Source: Mycolicibacillus parakoreensis
GTDB lineage: Bacteria > Actinomycetota > Actinomycetes > Mycobacteriales > Mycobacteriaceae
Direction: 5' to 3'
Length of the DNA: 64,000 nt
Assembly (NCBI RefSeq): GCF_022370835.2
Contig: NZ_CP092365.1
Coordinates: forward strand, 1,302,001 to 1,366,000
Of the stretch, positions 39,894 through 49,953 are shown one piece after another. Positions within the stretch are counted from its first letter, which is position 1. The number at the start of each line of letters is the position of its first letter. The translations under genes were made by a program, and so were the position numbers. A model generated the notes under the pieces. The model was not told the origin of the DNA. It worked only from the letters and a program-made list of their open reading frames with translations, and ran no database searches.

Positions 39894-40767
39894 GCGTAAA
39901 CGCAGGGACGCGTTCCCCCAGTTGCCCCCGGCGCCCGCGGACTACCCGATGTTCCCGGACACCTCCACCTGGCCGGTCGTCTTCCCCGACCTGCCCGCGG
40001 TCCCCGGCGGCGGCCCGCGTCGCCCGCCGCAGCACACCTCGAAGGCGGCCGCCCCGGCGATCCCGGCCGAGCAGGTGCCCCGCCACGTCGCGATCGTCAT
40101 GGACGGCAACGGCCGGTGGGCCACCCAGCGGGGGCTGGGCCGCACCGAGGGCCACAAGATGGGGGAGGCGGTGCTCATCGACATCACGTGCGGTGCCATC
40201 GAAATCGGCATCGAGCACCTGACCGTCTACGCGTTCTCCACCGAGAACTGGAAACGCTCCGCCGAGGAAGTCCGATTCCTGATGGGCTTCAACCGCGAGG
40301 TGGTGCGCCGGCGTCGGGAGAACCTCAACGCGATGGGGGTGCGGATGCGCTGGGTGGGCTCGCGGCCCCGGATGTGGCGCAGCGTGATCAAGGAGTTCGA
40401 GATCGCCGAGAACATGACCTTGGACAACCACGTCATCACGGTCAACTACTGCGTCAACTACGGTGGTCGCGCCGAGATCGCCGAAGCCACCAAGGCCATC
40501 GCCGCCGAGGCGGTGGCCGGCAAACTCAACCCGGACCGCATCAACGAGGCCACCGTCGCCGCGCACCTGCATCGCACCGACATCCCCGACGTCGACCTGC
40601 TGATCCGCACCTCCGGGGAGCAACGCTCCTCGAACTTCATGCTGTGGCAGGCGGCCTACGCCGAATACATCTTCCAGGAGAAACTCTGGCCCGACTACGA
40701 CCGTCGCGACCTGTGGGCGGCCTGCGAGCAGTACGCCAACCGCAACCGACGATTTGGGAGCGCATGA
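39853..40767 (+). CDS. uppS: Decaprenyl diphosphate synthase (UppS-type)
   Basis: 304 residues, cis-prenyltransferase making the polyprenyl carrier lipid of cell-wall synthesis. Catalytic motif [17 protein letters not shown] near residue 75-90 (Asp), FSTENWKR, and [23 protein letters not shown] near 250. The mycobacterial N-terminal extension [25 protein letters not shown] is present. ATG 39853 lies in the recO 3' end; the next gene starts in the uppS stop. Confidence 0.95.
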   Translation: MVTNRIGGSRRSAERKRRDAFPQLPPAPADYPMFPDTSTWPVVFPDLPAVPGGGPRRPPQHTSKAAAPAIPAEQVPRHVAIVMDGNGRWATQRGLGRTEGHKMGEAVLIDITCGAIEIGIEHLTVYAFSTENWKRSAEEVRFLMGFNREVVRRRRENLNAMGVRMRWVGSRPRMWRSVIKEFEIAENMTLDNHVITVNYCVNYGGRAEIAEATKAIAAEAVAGKLNPDRINEATVAAHLHRTDIPDVDLLIRTSGEQRSSNFMLWQAAYAEYIFQEKLWPDYDRRDLWAACEQYANRNRRFGSA

Positions 40768-41189
40768 TGGCAACCCTGCAGCAGCGCCTGGCGGTGGCCT
40801 TGGCCGAGGTGCTGCCGGTCATCGAGGAATCCGACGGGGCGCTGACGGTGCGCCACGACGGCACCGTCGCCTCGCTGCGGGTGGTGCCGATCGTCGAGGA
40901 CCTCGACCTGGTGTCGTTGACGCAGATCGCCGGTTTCGACCTGCCGTTGGACAAGAAACTGCGCGACCACGTCCGCGCGGAGGGCGCCGCCACCTTGCTG
41001 GGCACGGTGGCGCTGGTGGAGAAACCCGCCGCGGCGGGGGCGCGCGGCGCCAAGCGGAGCGCCAAGACCGCCGACGTGATGGTGCGGTACAACTTTCCCG
41101 GTAACGGGTTGACCGACGACGCGCTGCGCACCCTGGTGTTGCTGGTGCTCGACAAGGGCGCGGAGATCCGCCAGGTGCTGACCGGCTGA
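40764..41189 (+). CDS. Conserved actinobacterial protein (Rv2360c-like)
   Basis: 141 residues, no recognised domain. Seen: [37 protein letters not shown], a low-complexity basic patch [10 protein letters not shown] near 95-105, and a C-terminal [15 protein letters not shown]. It resembles the gene in this position in M. tuberculosis. A YbjN-like or sensory fold is possible but I cannot show it. ATG 40764 overlaps the uppS stop, with GGAG upstream, so the two are coupled. Confidence 0.85.
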   Translation: MMATLQQRLAVALAEVLPVIEESDGALTVRHDGTVASLRVVPIVEDLDLVSLTQIAGFDLPLDKKLRDHVRAEGAATLLGTVALVEKPAAAGARGAKRSAKTADVMVRYNFPGNGLTDDALRTLVLLVLDKGAEIRQVLTG

Positions 41190-41299
41190 GCCCGCCGAGT
41201 CGCACGCCCCCGCCGCGTGTCCCCCGAGCCGCACGCCCCCGCGTGCCGCACGCCCCCCGCGTGCCCGCCGAGCCGCACGTTTCGCCCATGGACCCGCCG

Positions 41300-41352
41300 A
41301 GCCGCACGTTTGCGTGCGAAAAGCGCAGGAGAACGCACTCAAACGTGCGGCT
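41300..41352. repeat. Large inverted repeat between convergent genes
   Basis: Arms 41300-41318 and 41334-41352 pair over 19 bp with one mismatch around a 15-nt loop. There is no T-run, so it is not a classical intrinsic terminator, but it may stop transcription from both sides. The motif GAGCCGCACG recurs nearby at about 41230, 41271 and 41297, suggesting a dispersed palindromic repeat family. Confidence 0.75.
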
Positions 41353-41431
41353 GGGCGCATCGGGGCGGGTCAGGTGCGGCTGGGCGCATCGGGGCGAGTC
41401 AGGTGCGGCTGGGCGCACCGGGGCGGGTCAG
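41345..41431. repeat. 29-bp tandem repeat, three copies, at the furB 3' end
   Basis: Units at 41345-41373, 41374-41402 and 41403-41431, starting GTGCGGCTGGGCGCA, each differing by at most one base from the first. A fourth copy breaks off after GTGCGGC at 41432, inside the furB coding end. The last unit contains the furB stop. There are no spacers, so this is not CRISPR; it looks like slippage duplication of a palindromic repeat arm. Confidence 0.9.
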
Positions 41432-41814
41432 GTGCGGCAGTCCGCGCAGCGGCCGAAGATCTCGATGCTGTGGCTGACCTCGGTGAACCCGTGTTCGGCG
41501 GCGACTTTGGCGGCCCAGGTCTCCACGTCGTGGGCGCCCACCTCGATCGTCGCCCCGCAGTGCCGGCACAGCAGATGGTGGTGGTGGTGCTCCGAGCAGA
41601 GCCGATACACCGATTCGCCGGTGTCGGTGCGCAACGTGTCGACGAGGCCGTCGGCGGCCATCGACTGCATGGTGCGGTACACGGTGGTCAGCCCGATCGT
41701 CTCGCCGCGTCGGCGCAGCTCATCGTGCAACTCCTGGGCGGAACGGAACTCGTCGATGGTTTCCAGTAGTTCGGAGATCGCGGTGCGCTGGCGAGTGGAC
41801 CGCATTCGGGTCAT
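41428..41814 (-). CDS. furB: FurB/Zur, zinc uptake repressor
   Basis: 128 residues, Fur family. Winged helix with TTVYRTMQSMAADGLVD; regulatory zinc ligands in CSEHHHHHLLCRHCGATIEV, and the structural CxxC pair completed by GRCADC at the C-terminus. With zinc it represses zinc-uptake and ESX-3 genes in mycobacteria. ATG 41814 has GAGGA upstream and overlaps the smtB stop by 4 bp. Its stop lies inside a tandem repeat. Confidence 0.95.
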   Translation of the reverse strand: MTRMRSTRQRTAISELLETIDEFRSAQELHDELRRRGETIGLTTVYRTMQSMAADGLVDTLRTDTGESVYRLCSEHHHHHLLCRHCGATIEVGAHDVETWAAKVAAEHGFTEVSHSIEIFGRCADCRT

Positions 41815-42191
41815 GTCGGATCCTCGGCGGCGTGGGCGACCGCGTCGACGACGATGTGGGCGAGGTGATGGTCGGCCAGCCGGTAGAGCACCTCGCGACC
41901 GGAGCGTTCCCCGACCACCACGCCGGCGGCCTTGAGGATCCGCAGGTGCTGGCTGACCAGCGGCTGGGGCACCCCGAGAGCGTTGACCAGCTCGTGCACG
42001 CAGCGCTGCGACTCCTGCAGTTGCAACACGATCGCGATGCGCACCGGGGCGGCCAACGCCCGCAGCAGTTCCCCGGCCGCATCGAGCACCTCGCGCGGCG
42101 GCGGGGCCGGTATCGGGGTGCTGGTGTGTTGGTGCTCCGCGCCGATGGCGCTGTCGGGAGCGTCGACCGGCCGGTCGGTGGTCGTCGGCAT
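41811..42191 (-). CDS. smtB: SmtB/ArsR-family zinc-responsive repressor
   Basis: 126 residues. ArsR winged helix with [41 protein letters not shown] and [23 protein letters not shown]. The alpha5 metal site (D..H, H..E type) is represented by [19 protein letters not shown]. In mycobacteria it represses the smtB-furB operon in low zinc. ATG 42191 is chosen; a longer frame would cross the promoter. Confidence 0.94.
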   Translation of the reverse strand: MPTTTDRPVDAPDSAIGAEHQHTSTPIPAPPPREVLDAAGELLRALAAPVRIAIVLQLQESQRCVHELVNALGVPQPLVSQHLRILKAAGVVVGERSGREVLYRLADHHLAHIVVDAVAHAAEDPT

Positions 42192-42242
42192 GGTGACCTC
42201 CCGGGCTAAACGACAATCATTTCCTGTTAGCCTAGCCCATTC

Positions 42243-42258
42243 ATGCGTAAAGACGCAT
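42243..42258. promoter_or_regulatory. Palindrome, likely SmtB operator
   Basis: ATGCGT-AAAG-ACGCAT, a perfect 6-bp inverted repeat with a 4-bp centre, 52 bp before the smtB start and 73 bp before glyS. It is the only strong dyad between the divergent genes. Closer to smtB, GACAATCATTTCC (42210-42222) looks like a Fur/Zur half-box core; this second call is weak. Confidence 0.55.
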
Positions 42259-42283
42259 TTAACGTCGACCCGGGTGTCATGGC

Positions 42284-42289
42284 TAGGCT
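42284..42289 (+). promoter_or_regulatory. Putative glyS -10 (TAGGCT)
   Basis: TANNNT hexamer 41 bp before the glyS GTG, just downstream of the ATGCGT palindrome, so an SmtB-type repressor could influence glyS as well. Confidence 0.4.
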
Positions 42290-42330
42290 GTCCGGGTCCC
42301 GTCCCCGCACCGAACAGGAGCACAACAGCC

Positions 42331-43731
<1,401 letters not shown>

Positions 43732-43751
43732 GCGGTCGGGACGAAAACGGG

Positions 43752-45719
43752 TTAGAACCGGCCGCCGCCGCCGAAGAATCCGCCGCCCCCGCCCCCGGAG
43801 CCCCCGAACGAGGTGGGGCGCCAGCCCCCGGAGCGACCGCCGAACCCACCGCCGAGCACGTTGCCGATGATGATGCCGCCGAGCATCGCGCCGGTGGAGT
43901 CGTTGCGGCCGTAGCGGCCCAGGTAGGCCTGTTGGGCGGTCTGGGAGTCGGCCTGCGCCCGGGTCTGGGCCTGGGCGGCCAGCGCGGCCGCGGCGTGGGC
44001 GTCGGTGGTGGCCTGGTTCGGGTTCGACGACCGCAGGCTCTCGGCTGTCTCCAACCGTTTGCGGGCCTCGGCCAACCGGGTGCGCGCCTCCGGACCGACA
44101 CTGCCCCGGCGGGTGTCGATGTAGTCCGAGGCCGCTCGCACCCGCGCCTGCGCGGAGAACAGCGCCTTCTCCAACACCCGGGCCTGCCGTTCGGCCGCGG
44201 CCTGCTCCTCGGCGACCGTCTCCAACAGGGCGTCCAGTTCGGCGTCGGCGTGGGTGACCCGGGCGAACGCCCCCAACGGGTCGTCGGTGCCGCGCGCATC
44301 GGCGACCGCCTGCACGGCGGTGGTGCGCGCCGCGGCCAGCGCGGCGGCATGGGCGCTGTGCCCGCCGAGCTGGTCGTCGGCGCGGGCGATGCCGGCCTCG
44401 ATGTCGGCGATCGCCGCGGGCAGCGTGGCCTCGGCGTGGCCGATGTCACCGGCGGCGCTGTCCACCGCGTTGAGCAGCGCGTTCGCCTGACCGACGGCGG
44501 ACTCGGCGGCCCGAACACAGTCGACGAGCTCACCCTGCTGACCGGTGACCGGATGGGCGAGCAGCGCCCGGGCCCGGTCGATGTTGCGGTCGGCGAACGC
44601 GACGCGCTCGGCGGCGGTGTCCGGGTTGTCGACCACCGAGGCCAGCGCGCCGGCCGCGAACTGGCCGCGCAGCTCGGTCAGCCGCTGCTGCACGCCGGGC
44701 TGACGCGCGGTCAGCTCCACCACCTGCCGGGTCAGGGCGTCCAGCTTCGACGGGGCGTTGATCAGCAGGTCGCGCAGCCGATCGAACGCGTCGTGTTGGT
44801 TCTCCAGTTCCCGATCGGCCTCGGCGGCCGCGACGATCACCCCGGTCAGCAGTTCACGCTGCTGGTCGAGGGTCTCGGGAATGGCGTCGTCGAGTTGCTG
44901 GCGCACTGCGAAGGCGTGCGCCAGGGCGGCGCGGGCGGCGTCGACGGCTGCGCGGAACGGCTGGGTGCGCGTCTCGCCGAACTCCTCGAGGGCCACCGCC
45001 AGCTCGTTGGTGCTGGTGCGCACCGCGTTGTCGACGTCGACGACCTTCGCGCGCGACAACGCGTCGAGGGCGTAGACCGGCAGCCGGGCCAGCGCCGCGG
45101 TGTCGGTGGGATCCACCCGGTGGGCGGCCGCCACCGTGGCGGCGCGGCGGCGCCGCCGGCGCCACCGCACCACGGCCAGCAGCGCGGTGACCGCGATCAG
45201 CACCACCGCCAGCATCCCCAGCACCGTGGCCCACGGTGTCGGTGGGCCGGCCGCCGCGCCGGCCAGCCCGGTGGCCGCCGCCACCGCCGCCTCCCCCCAG
45301 TCGCCGCGTCCCAGCGCCGGTTCGATCCGGTTGCGGCGCAGCTCGGCCACCTGCTCGGCGGTGATGTTGTCCAGCCCGTCGGAGACCAGGAACGCGTAGC
45401 TGCGGTCCCCGGTGGCCACCGCCAGCAACGCGTCGTGGTCGCCGAGGTCGCTGAGTCGGGCGGTGCTGCGTCCCCAGCCGTCGCCGCCCTGCCCGGAGAA
45501 GTTGTCGACGTAGACCACCCACAGCCGGATGCGGTGGTCGTTGTAGAGCCCGGCGATCGCGCTCTGCACCTCGGTGCGGCCGGAACTCGACAACGCCGCG
45601 GCATGGTCGGTCACCCGGTTGGACAGGCGCATCGGCTCGTCGGCGGACGCGCCGGGCGCGGCGAGCGCCGCGGTGAGCGCCACCGCCAGCGTGGCGGCGA
45701 GAAGGCGGAGGGTGCGCAT
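43752..45719 (-). CDS. TPM-domain envelope protein (Rv2345-like)
   Basis: 655 residues. Signal peptide MRTLRLLAATLAVALTAALAAPGASA, TPM domain (about 30-160; IRLWVVYVDNFSGQGGD, YAFLVSDGLDN), one membrane segment (about 175-195) followed by a basic stop-transfer RRRRRR. Then comes a long Ala/Glu-rich helical region likely to form coiled coil (210-600), and a Gly-rich tail ending GGGGGGFFGGGGRF. Function unknown; TPM proteins act in envelope or photosystem assembly elsewhere. ATG 45719 is chosen for the signal peptide; the frame stays open far upstream but that is antisense to dgt and dnaG. Confidence 0.9.
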   Translation of the reverse strand: MRTLRLLAATLAVALTAALAAPGASADEPMRLSNRVTDHAAALSSSGRTEVQSAIAGLYNDHRIRLWVVYVDNFSGQGGDGWGRSTARLSDLGDHDALLAVATGDRSYAFLVSDGLDNITAEQVAELRRNRIEPALGRGDWGEAAVAAATGLAGAAAGPPTPWATVLGMLAVVLIAVTALLAVVRWRRRRRRAATVAAAHRVDPTDTAALARLPVYALDALSRAKVVDVDNAVRTSTNELAVALEEFGETRTQPFRAAVDAARAALAHAFAVRQQLDDAIPETLDQQRELLTGVIVAAAEADRELENQHDAFDRLRDLLINAPSKLDALTRQVVELTARQPGVQQRLTELRGQFAAGALASVVDNPDTAAERVAFADRNIDRARALLAHPVTGQQGELVDCVRAAESAVGQANALLNAVDSAAGDIGHAEATLPAAIADIEAGIARADDQLGGHSAHAAALAAARTTAVQAVADARGTDDPLGAFARVTHADAELDALLETVAEEQAAAERQARVLEKALFSAQARVRAASDYIDTRRGSVGPEARTRLAEARKRLETAESLRSSNPNQATTDAHAAAALAAQAQTRAQADSQTAQQAYLGRYGRNDSTGAMLGGIIIGNVLGGGFGGRSGGWRPTSFGGSGGGGGGFFGGGGRF

Positions 45720-45806
45720 GACAGCCAATCTAAGTGATCGCCGGGGAGGTCGACGCGGTTTGTCCGCGCGGGCGCGCACCGACCGGCTTTGGCAGACTGT
45801 GCTGCG

Positions 45807-47075
45807 GTGACCACAGAGCAGCAGGACCCCTACGGTGACGCCGACCGCCAGCGGCGGGTGGCCGAGCCACCGAAAACGGCGGTCCTGCCCGGCGGGGACG
45901 CCCAGCACCGCACCGACTTCGCCCGCGACCGGGCGCGGGTGCTGCACAGCGCCGCCCTGCGCCGGCTGGCCGACAAGACCCAGGTGGTCGGCCCCCGGCA
46001 GAGCGAAACACCGCGCACCCGGTTGACCCACTCCCTGGAGGTGGCCCAGATCGGCCGGGGCATGGCGATCGGGCTGGGCTGCGACGCCGACCTGGTCGAC
46101 CTGGCGGGGCTGGCCCACGACATCGGTCACCCGCCGTACGGGCACAACGGGGAGCGGGCGCTGCACGACCTGGCCGCCGGCCACGGCGGTTTCGAGGGCA
46201 ACGCCCAGAACATCCGGATCCTGACCCTGCTGGAGCCGAAGGTGCTCGACGCCGACGGCCGCAGCGCGGGGTTGAACCTCACCCGCGCGTCGCTGGACGC
46301 GGTCACCAAATACCCGTGGTCGCAGCCCACCGGCCGCGGCAAGTTCGGTTTCTACCGCGAGGACGCCGAGGTGGCGGCGTGGATCCGCGCCGATGCGCCC
46401 GCCGACCGGCCGTGCCTGGAGGCCCAGATCATGGACTGGGCCGACGACGTGGCCTATTCGGTGCACGACGTCGAGGATGGGGTGATCTCCGGGCGCATCG
46501 ATCTGCGGGTGCTTGCCGACCCCGACGCCGCGGCGACCCTCGCGCGGCTCGGGGAGAGCCAGTTCGCCCAGGTGCGCGCCGAGGACCTGGTCGCCGCGGC
46601 GCAGCGGCTCTCCGGGCTGCCGGTCGTCGCCGACGTCGACGCCCACGGCCGGTTCGCGGCCACGCTGACGGCGTCGGTGGCGCTCAAACGGTTGACCAGC
46701 GAGCTGGTGGGCCGGTTCGCCTCCGCGGCGATCGGCGCGACCCGGGCCGCCGCCGGGGCGCTGCCGCTGGCCCGCTACCGCGCCGACCTCCGGGTCCCCG
46801 ACCTGGTGCGCGCCGAGGTGGCGGTGCTGAAAACCTTGGCGGTGCAGTTCATCATGTCCGATCCGGGTCATCGCGACACCCAGGCCGAACAGCGGGCCCG
46901 AATCGGCGCGGTGGCCGCCTGGCTGCTCGCCGGGGCGCCGGGCACCCTGGACCCGATCTTCGTGCCGGCCTTCGAGGCCGCCGCCGACGACGGCGCGCGG
47001 CTGCGGGTGATCATCGACCAGATCGCCGCCTACACCGAGAGCCGGCTGGAACAGATCGCGGCCGCGCTCGGCTAG
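45807..47075 (+). CDS. dgt: dGTPase-like HD-domain triphosphohydrolase
   Basis: 422 residues. HD residues: [11 protein letters not shown] (His), [18 protein letters not shown] (His-Asp), and [13 protein letters not shown] (Asp). Hydrolyses dNTPs to nucleoside and triphosphate. GTG 45807 is preferred to an upstream GTG because [20 protein letters not shown] matches the family start. A possible -10 lies 8 nt before, so the mRNA may be leaderless. Directly upstream of dnaG, as in M. tuberculosis. Confidence 0.95.
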   Translation: MTTEQQDPYGDADRQRRVAEPPKTAVLPGGDAQHRTDFARDRARVLHSAALRRLADKTQVVGPRQSETPRTRLTHSLEVAQIGRGMAIGLGCDADLVDLAGLAHDIGHPPYGHNGERALHDLAAGHGGFEGNAQNIRILTLLEPKVLDADGRSAGLNLTRASLDAVTKYPWSQPTGRGKFGFYREDAEVAAWIRADAPADRPCLEAQIMDWADDVAYSVHDVEDGVISGRIDLRVLADPDAAATLARLGESQFAQVRAEDLVAAAQRLSGLPVVADVDAHGRFAATLTASVALKRLTSELVGRFASAAIGATRAAAGALPLARYRADLRVPDLVRAEVAVLKTLAVQFIMSDPGHRDTQAEQRARIGAVAAWLLAGAPGTLDPIFVPAFEAAADDGARLRVIIDQIAAYTESRLEQIAAALG

Positions 47076-47132
47076 CCGCCCGGCGTCGGGGGCAGGCTGT
47101 GGATAGCCGGCACCGCGGCGCACCCGGCGCTC

Positions 47133-47138
47133 TAGACT
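47133..47138 (+). promoter_or_regulatory. dnaG -10 (TAGACT), leaderless start
   Basis: The hexamer ends 6 bp before the dnaG GTG, which places the predicted transcription start on the start codon itself. There is no Shine-Dalgarno sequence, consistent with a leaderless mRNA. Confidence 0.6.
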
Positions 47139-47144
47139 GGCCGG

Positions 47145-49046
47145 GTGGCTGGGCGCATCTCCGATCGTGACATCGCCGCCATCCGTGACAAGGTCCGCAT
47201 CGACGACGTCGTCGGTGACTACGTGCAACTGCGCCGCGCGGGGGCGGACTCGCTGAGGGGGCTCTGCCCGTTCCACGACGAGAAGACCCCGTCGTTTCAC
47301 GTCCGGCCCAACCACGGGCACTTCCACTGCTTCGGCTGCGGCGAGGGCGGGGACGTCTACGCGTTCGTGCAGAAGATCGAGCACGTCAATTTCGTCGAAT
47401 CGGTGGAGCTGCTCGCCGACCGGGTCGGCCACACGCTGACCTACACCGGGGCGGCCAGCCGGGTGCAGCGCGACCGGGGCAGCCGCAGTCGGTTGATCGC
47501 CGCCACCACCGCGGCACACGAATTCTACTGTGCTGCACTCGAGTCGGCTGAAGCCGCCCCGGCGCGCAAGTACCTGACCGACCGGAACTTCGACGCCGCG
47601 GTGGCCCAGAAGTTCGGCTGCGGATTCGCCCCGTCCGGCTGGGACAGCCTGACCCGGCATCTGCAGCGCAAGGGCTTCGAGTTCAAGGAGCTCGAGGCCG
47701 CCGGGCTCTCCCGCGAAGGCCGGCGCGGGCCGATGGACCGCTTCCACCGTCGGCTGCTCTGGCCGATCCGCACCACCGCCGGGGAGATCATCGGGTTCGG
47801 TGCGCGCCGGGTCTTCGACGACGACCCGATCACCGCCAAATACGTCAACACCCCCGAGACCGTGCTCTACAAGAAGTCGCACGTGCTGTTCGGCATCGAC
47901 CAGGCCAAACGCAGTATCGCCCGGGGCCATCAGGCGGTGGTGGTGGAGGGCTACACCGACGTGATGGCGATGCACCTGGCCGGGGTGACCACCGCGGTCG
48001 CGTCGTGCGGCACCGCCTTCGGTGATGAGCACCTGGCGATGCTGCGCCGACTGATGATGGACGACAACTTTTTTCGCGGCGAACTGATCTACGTGTTCGA
48101 CGGCGACGAGGCGGGGCGCGCCGCCGCGCTCAAGGCGTTCGGCGGGGACCAGAACCTGGCGGGACAGTCGTTCGTCGCGGTCGCCGAGGACAACATGGAC
48201 CCGTGCGATCTGCGGTTGGCGCACGGGGACGCAGCGCTGCGTGACCTGGTGGCCCGGCGAACCCCCCTGTTCGAGTTCGCGATTCGCACCGCGCTGGCCG
48301 AGATGGACCTCGAGACCGCCGAAGGGCGGGTGGCCGCGCTGCGCCGCTGCGTGCCGATGGTGGTGCAGATCAAAGACCCCACGCTGCGTGACGAATACGC
48401 CCGCCAGTTGGCCGGCTGGGTCGGCTGGGACGACGTCGCGCAGGTGGTCAGGCGGGTCCGGGAACAGGCCCGCGGTGGCGCCCGACCGGCGCGCGGGCAG
48501 CGCGGCCCGGCCGAGTCTGCGGGGCAGACCGCCGCCGCCCAACGACCTCAGCGACCCGATCCGCGGGACCCGACGCTGTGGCCGCAGCGTGAGGCCCTCA
48601 AGGCGGCGTTGCAGTTCCCGGCGCTGGCCGGCCCGGTCTTCGACACGCTGACCGTGGAGAGCTTCACCCACCCGGGGTATGCGGCGGTGCGTGCGGCGAT
48701 CGAGGCGGCCGGCGGCCTGGGCTCCGGCGTGGTCGGCGCAGCCTGGATCGACCTGGTCCGTCAGCGCACGACGACCGAGGCCGCCGCCGGGTTGATCAAC
48801 GAACTCGGCGTCGAGGCCATCCGGGTGGACGAGGACAGGCTGCCCCGCTACATCGGCGGGGTGTTGGCCCGGCTGCAGGAAGTCTGGGTGGGCCGCCAGA
48901 TCGCCGAGGTGAAATCCAAGCTGCAGCGCATGTCCCCGATCGACGACGGCGACGAATACCACGCACTGTTCGGGGACCTGGTGGCGATGGAGGCCTACCG
49001 GCGCAGCCTGCTGGCCCAGGCCAGCGGCGACGACCTGACCGCCTGA
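47145..49046 (+). CDS. dnaG: DnaG, DNA primase
   Basis: 633 residues. N-terminal zinc finger CPFHDEKTPSFHV...HCFGCGEGGD, catalytic TOPRIM core with VVVEGYTDVMAMH (Glu) and YVFDGDEAGRAA (DxD), and the C-terminal helicase-binding domain. Makes RNA primers for replication. GTG 47145 encodes MAGRISDRDIAAIRDKV, the conserved start. A short Ala/Gln/Arg-rich linker lies around residues 445-480. Confidence 0.97.
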   Translation: MAGRISDRDIAAIRDKVRIDDVVGDYVQLRRAGADSLRGLCPFHDEKTPSFHVRPNHGHFHCFGCGEGGDVYAFVQKIEHVNFVESVELLADRVGHTLTYTGAASRVQRDRGSRSRLIAATTAAHEFYCAALESAEAAPARKYLTDRNFDAAVAQKFGCGFAPSGWDSLTRHLQRKGFEFKELEAAGLSREGRRGPMDRFHRRLLWPIRTTAGEIIGFGARRVFDDDPITAKYVNTPETVLYKKSHVLFGIDQAKRSIARGHQAVVVEGYTDVMAMHLAGVTTAVASCGTAFGDEHLAMLRRLMMDDNFFRGELIYVFDGDEAGRAAALKAFGGDQNLAGQSFVAVAEDNMDPCDLRLAHGDAALRDLVARRTPLFEFAIRTALAEMDLETAEGRVAALRRCVPMVVQIKDPTLRDEYARQLAGWVGWDDVAQVVRRVREQARGGARPARGQRGPAESAGQTAAAQRPQRPDPRDPTLWPQREALKAALQFPALAGPVFDTLTVESFTHPGYAAVRAAIEAAGGLGSGVVGAAWIDLVRQRTTTEAAAGLINELGVEAIRVDEDRLPRYIGGVLARLQEVWVGRQIAEVKSKLQRMSPIDDGDEYHALFGDLVAMEAYRRSLLAQASGDDLTA

Positions 49047-49056
49047 GACCTCCGGT

Positions 49057-49302
49057 TCAGTCGGCGCGTTGGGGCTCCGGGGCGACCACCGCGGTGGCCG
49101 GGTCGATCTGGGTCAAGGTGACCATCCCGGTGTCCGGGGAGACCCGGTTGGCGATCTTGCGCCGGCCCGCCTCGATCACCGAACGGGTCACCGGCGAACC
49201 GGTGATGCCCCGATAGGTGCCGACGATCTGCTCGTAGCGGCGGCGGCCGGCCTTGGTGCCGAAGACGTAGCCGACGGCCAGCACGGTGAGATACCGGATC
49301 AC
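49057..49302 (-). CDS. Small YtxH-like membrane protein (Rv2342-like)
   Basis: 81 residues. N-terminal hydrophobic segment MIRYLTVLAVGYVFGTKAG followed by RRRYEQIVGTYRGITGSP, a pattern seen in small YtxH-type actinobacterial proteins. Function unknown. GTG 49302 has GGGAGGG 6-8 nt upstream. Convergent with dnaG, 10 bp apart. Confidence 0.85.
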   Translation of the reverse strand: MIRYLTVLAVGYVFGTKAGRRRYEQIVGTYRGITGSPVTRSVIEAGRRKIANRVSPDTGMVTLTQIDPATAVVAPEPQRAD

Positions 49303-49375
49303 TAAGGTCCCTCCCGAAAACGACAGTTGGGTCTATCCTGCCTCACATCCGGCGATCCGTCGTGCGGGCCGGGCC

Positions 49376-49406
49376 TTGGCACGAAGCGCCCCCAGTAGGC
49401 TAGAGT
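49376..49406 (+). promoter_or_regulatory. Putative promoter of tRNA-Asn
   Basis: TTGGCA at 49376-49381 and TAGAGT at 49401-49406, spaced by 19 bp, with the tRNA starting 36 bp downstream. Confidence 0.5.
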
Positions 49407-49442
49407 CAACGCTCGTGCCGCGGCCAAGCCGCGGGTGGGCAG

Positions 49443-49515
<73 letters not shown>

Positions 49516-49524
49516 CAGACAACG

Positions 49525-49902
49525 CTACTGGCCGGGGGGATTCTGTCCCGGCTGCGGGATCGTCATCCCGATCGTGGTGGGGGCGCTCTTGCGGCCCTGC
49601 TGCTGCTGCTTGGCCGCCTGGGTGACCGCGTTGATCAGCGGGTTGGAGGCGATCATCTCGCGGCGCTCGTCCTCGCTCATCTCATAAAACGCCCACACGC
49701 CCCACACCGCCGGGCGCACATACAGGGTGACCTGTTGGCGGCGCGGAGGCAGCACCGCGGGGACCTCCACCACCCGGTCGGCGACGACCCCGGCGCTCAT
49801 GTCCCGGGCGAGTTGGTCGGTGTCGGCCGTTTCGTGCAGCTCGTAGGTGAGCGACTGGCCACCCTTGCTGGGCGCCCCCTGCAATGCCAGGAACCACGCC
49901 AT
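49525..49902 (-). CDS. Hypothetical protein next to tRNA-Asn
   Basis: 125 residues from ATG 49902, preceded by AAGGAG at good spacing, so translation looks real. Seen: MAWFLALQG, a predicted beta-rich middle (RRQQVTLYVRPAVWGVWAFYEMS), and a Gln/Pro-rich tail with QQQQ. I do not recognise it. It lies 51 bp after the broken nitrate reductase and on the same strand, so they may be co-transcribed. Confidence 0.7.
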   Translation of the reverse strand: MAWFLALQGAPSKGGQSLTYELHETADTDQLARDMSAGVVADRVVEVPAVLPPRRQQVTLYVRPAVWGVWAFYEMSEDERREMIASNPLINAVTQAAKQQQQGRKSAPTTIGMTIPQPGQNPPGQ

Positions 49903-49953
49903 CGGTTACTCCTTCGGTTGACGGTCAACCACGCCAGCCTAGATGTCGGCCTA

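Noticed and set aside
41345..41431. Short regular repeats as a CRISPR array
   Set aside because: The 29-bp units are directly adjacent with no spacers and no cas genes nearby.
42220..42240. IdeR-like core GGCTAGGCTAAC upstream of smtB
   Set aside because: Only 12 of 19 matches; better explained as a -10 (TAGGCT) on the minus strand of zinc-regulated genes.
45720..48962. Very long minus-strand open frame running upstream of the TPM-domain gene
   Set aside because: It is antisense to dgt and dnaG, which are unmistakable; Pro/Arg/Gly-rich translation is a high-GC codon artefact. The real gene starts at 45719 with a signal peptide.
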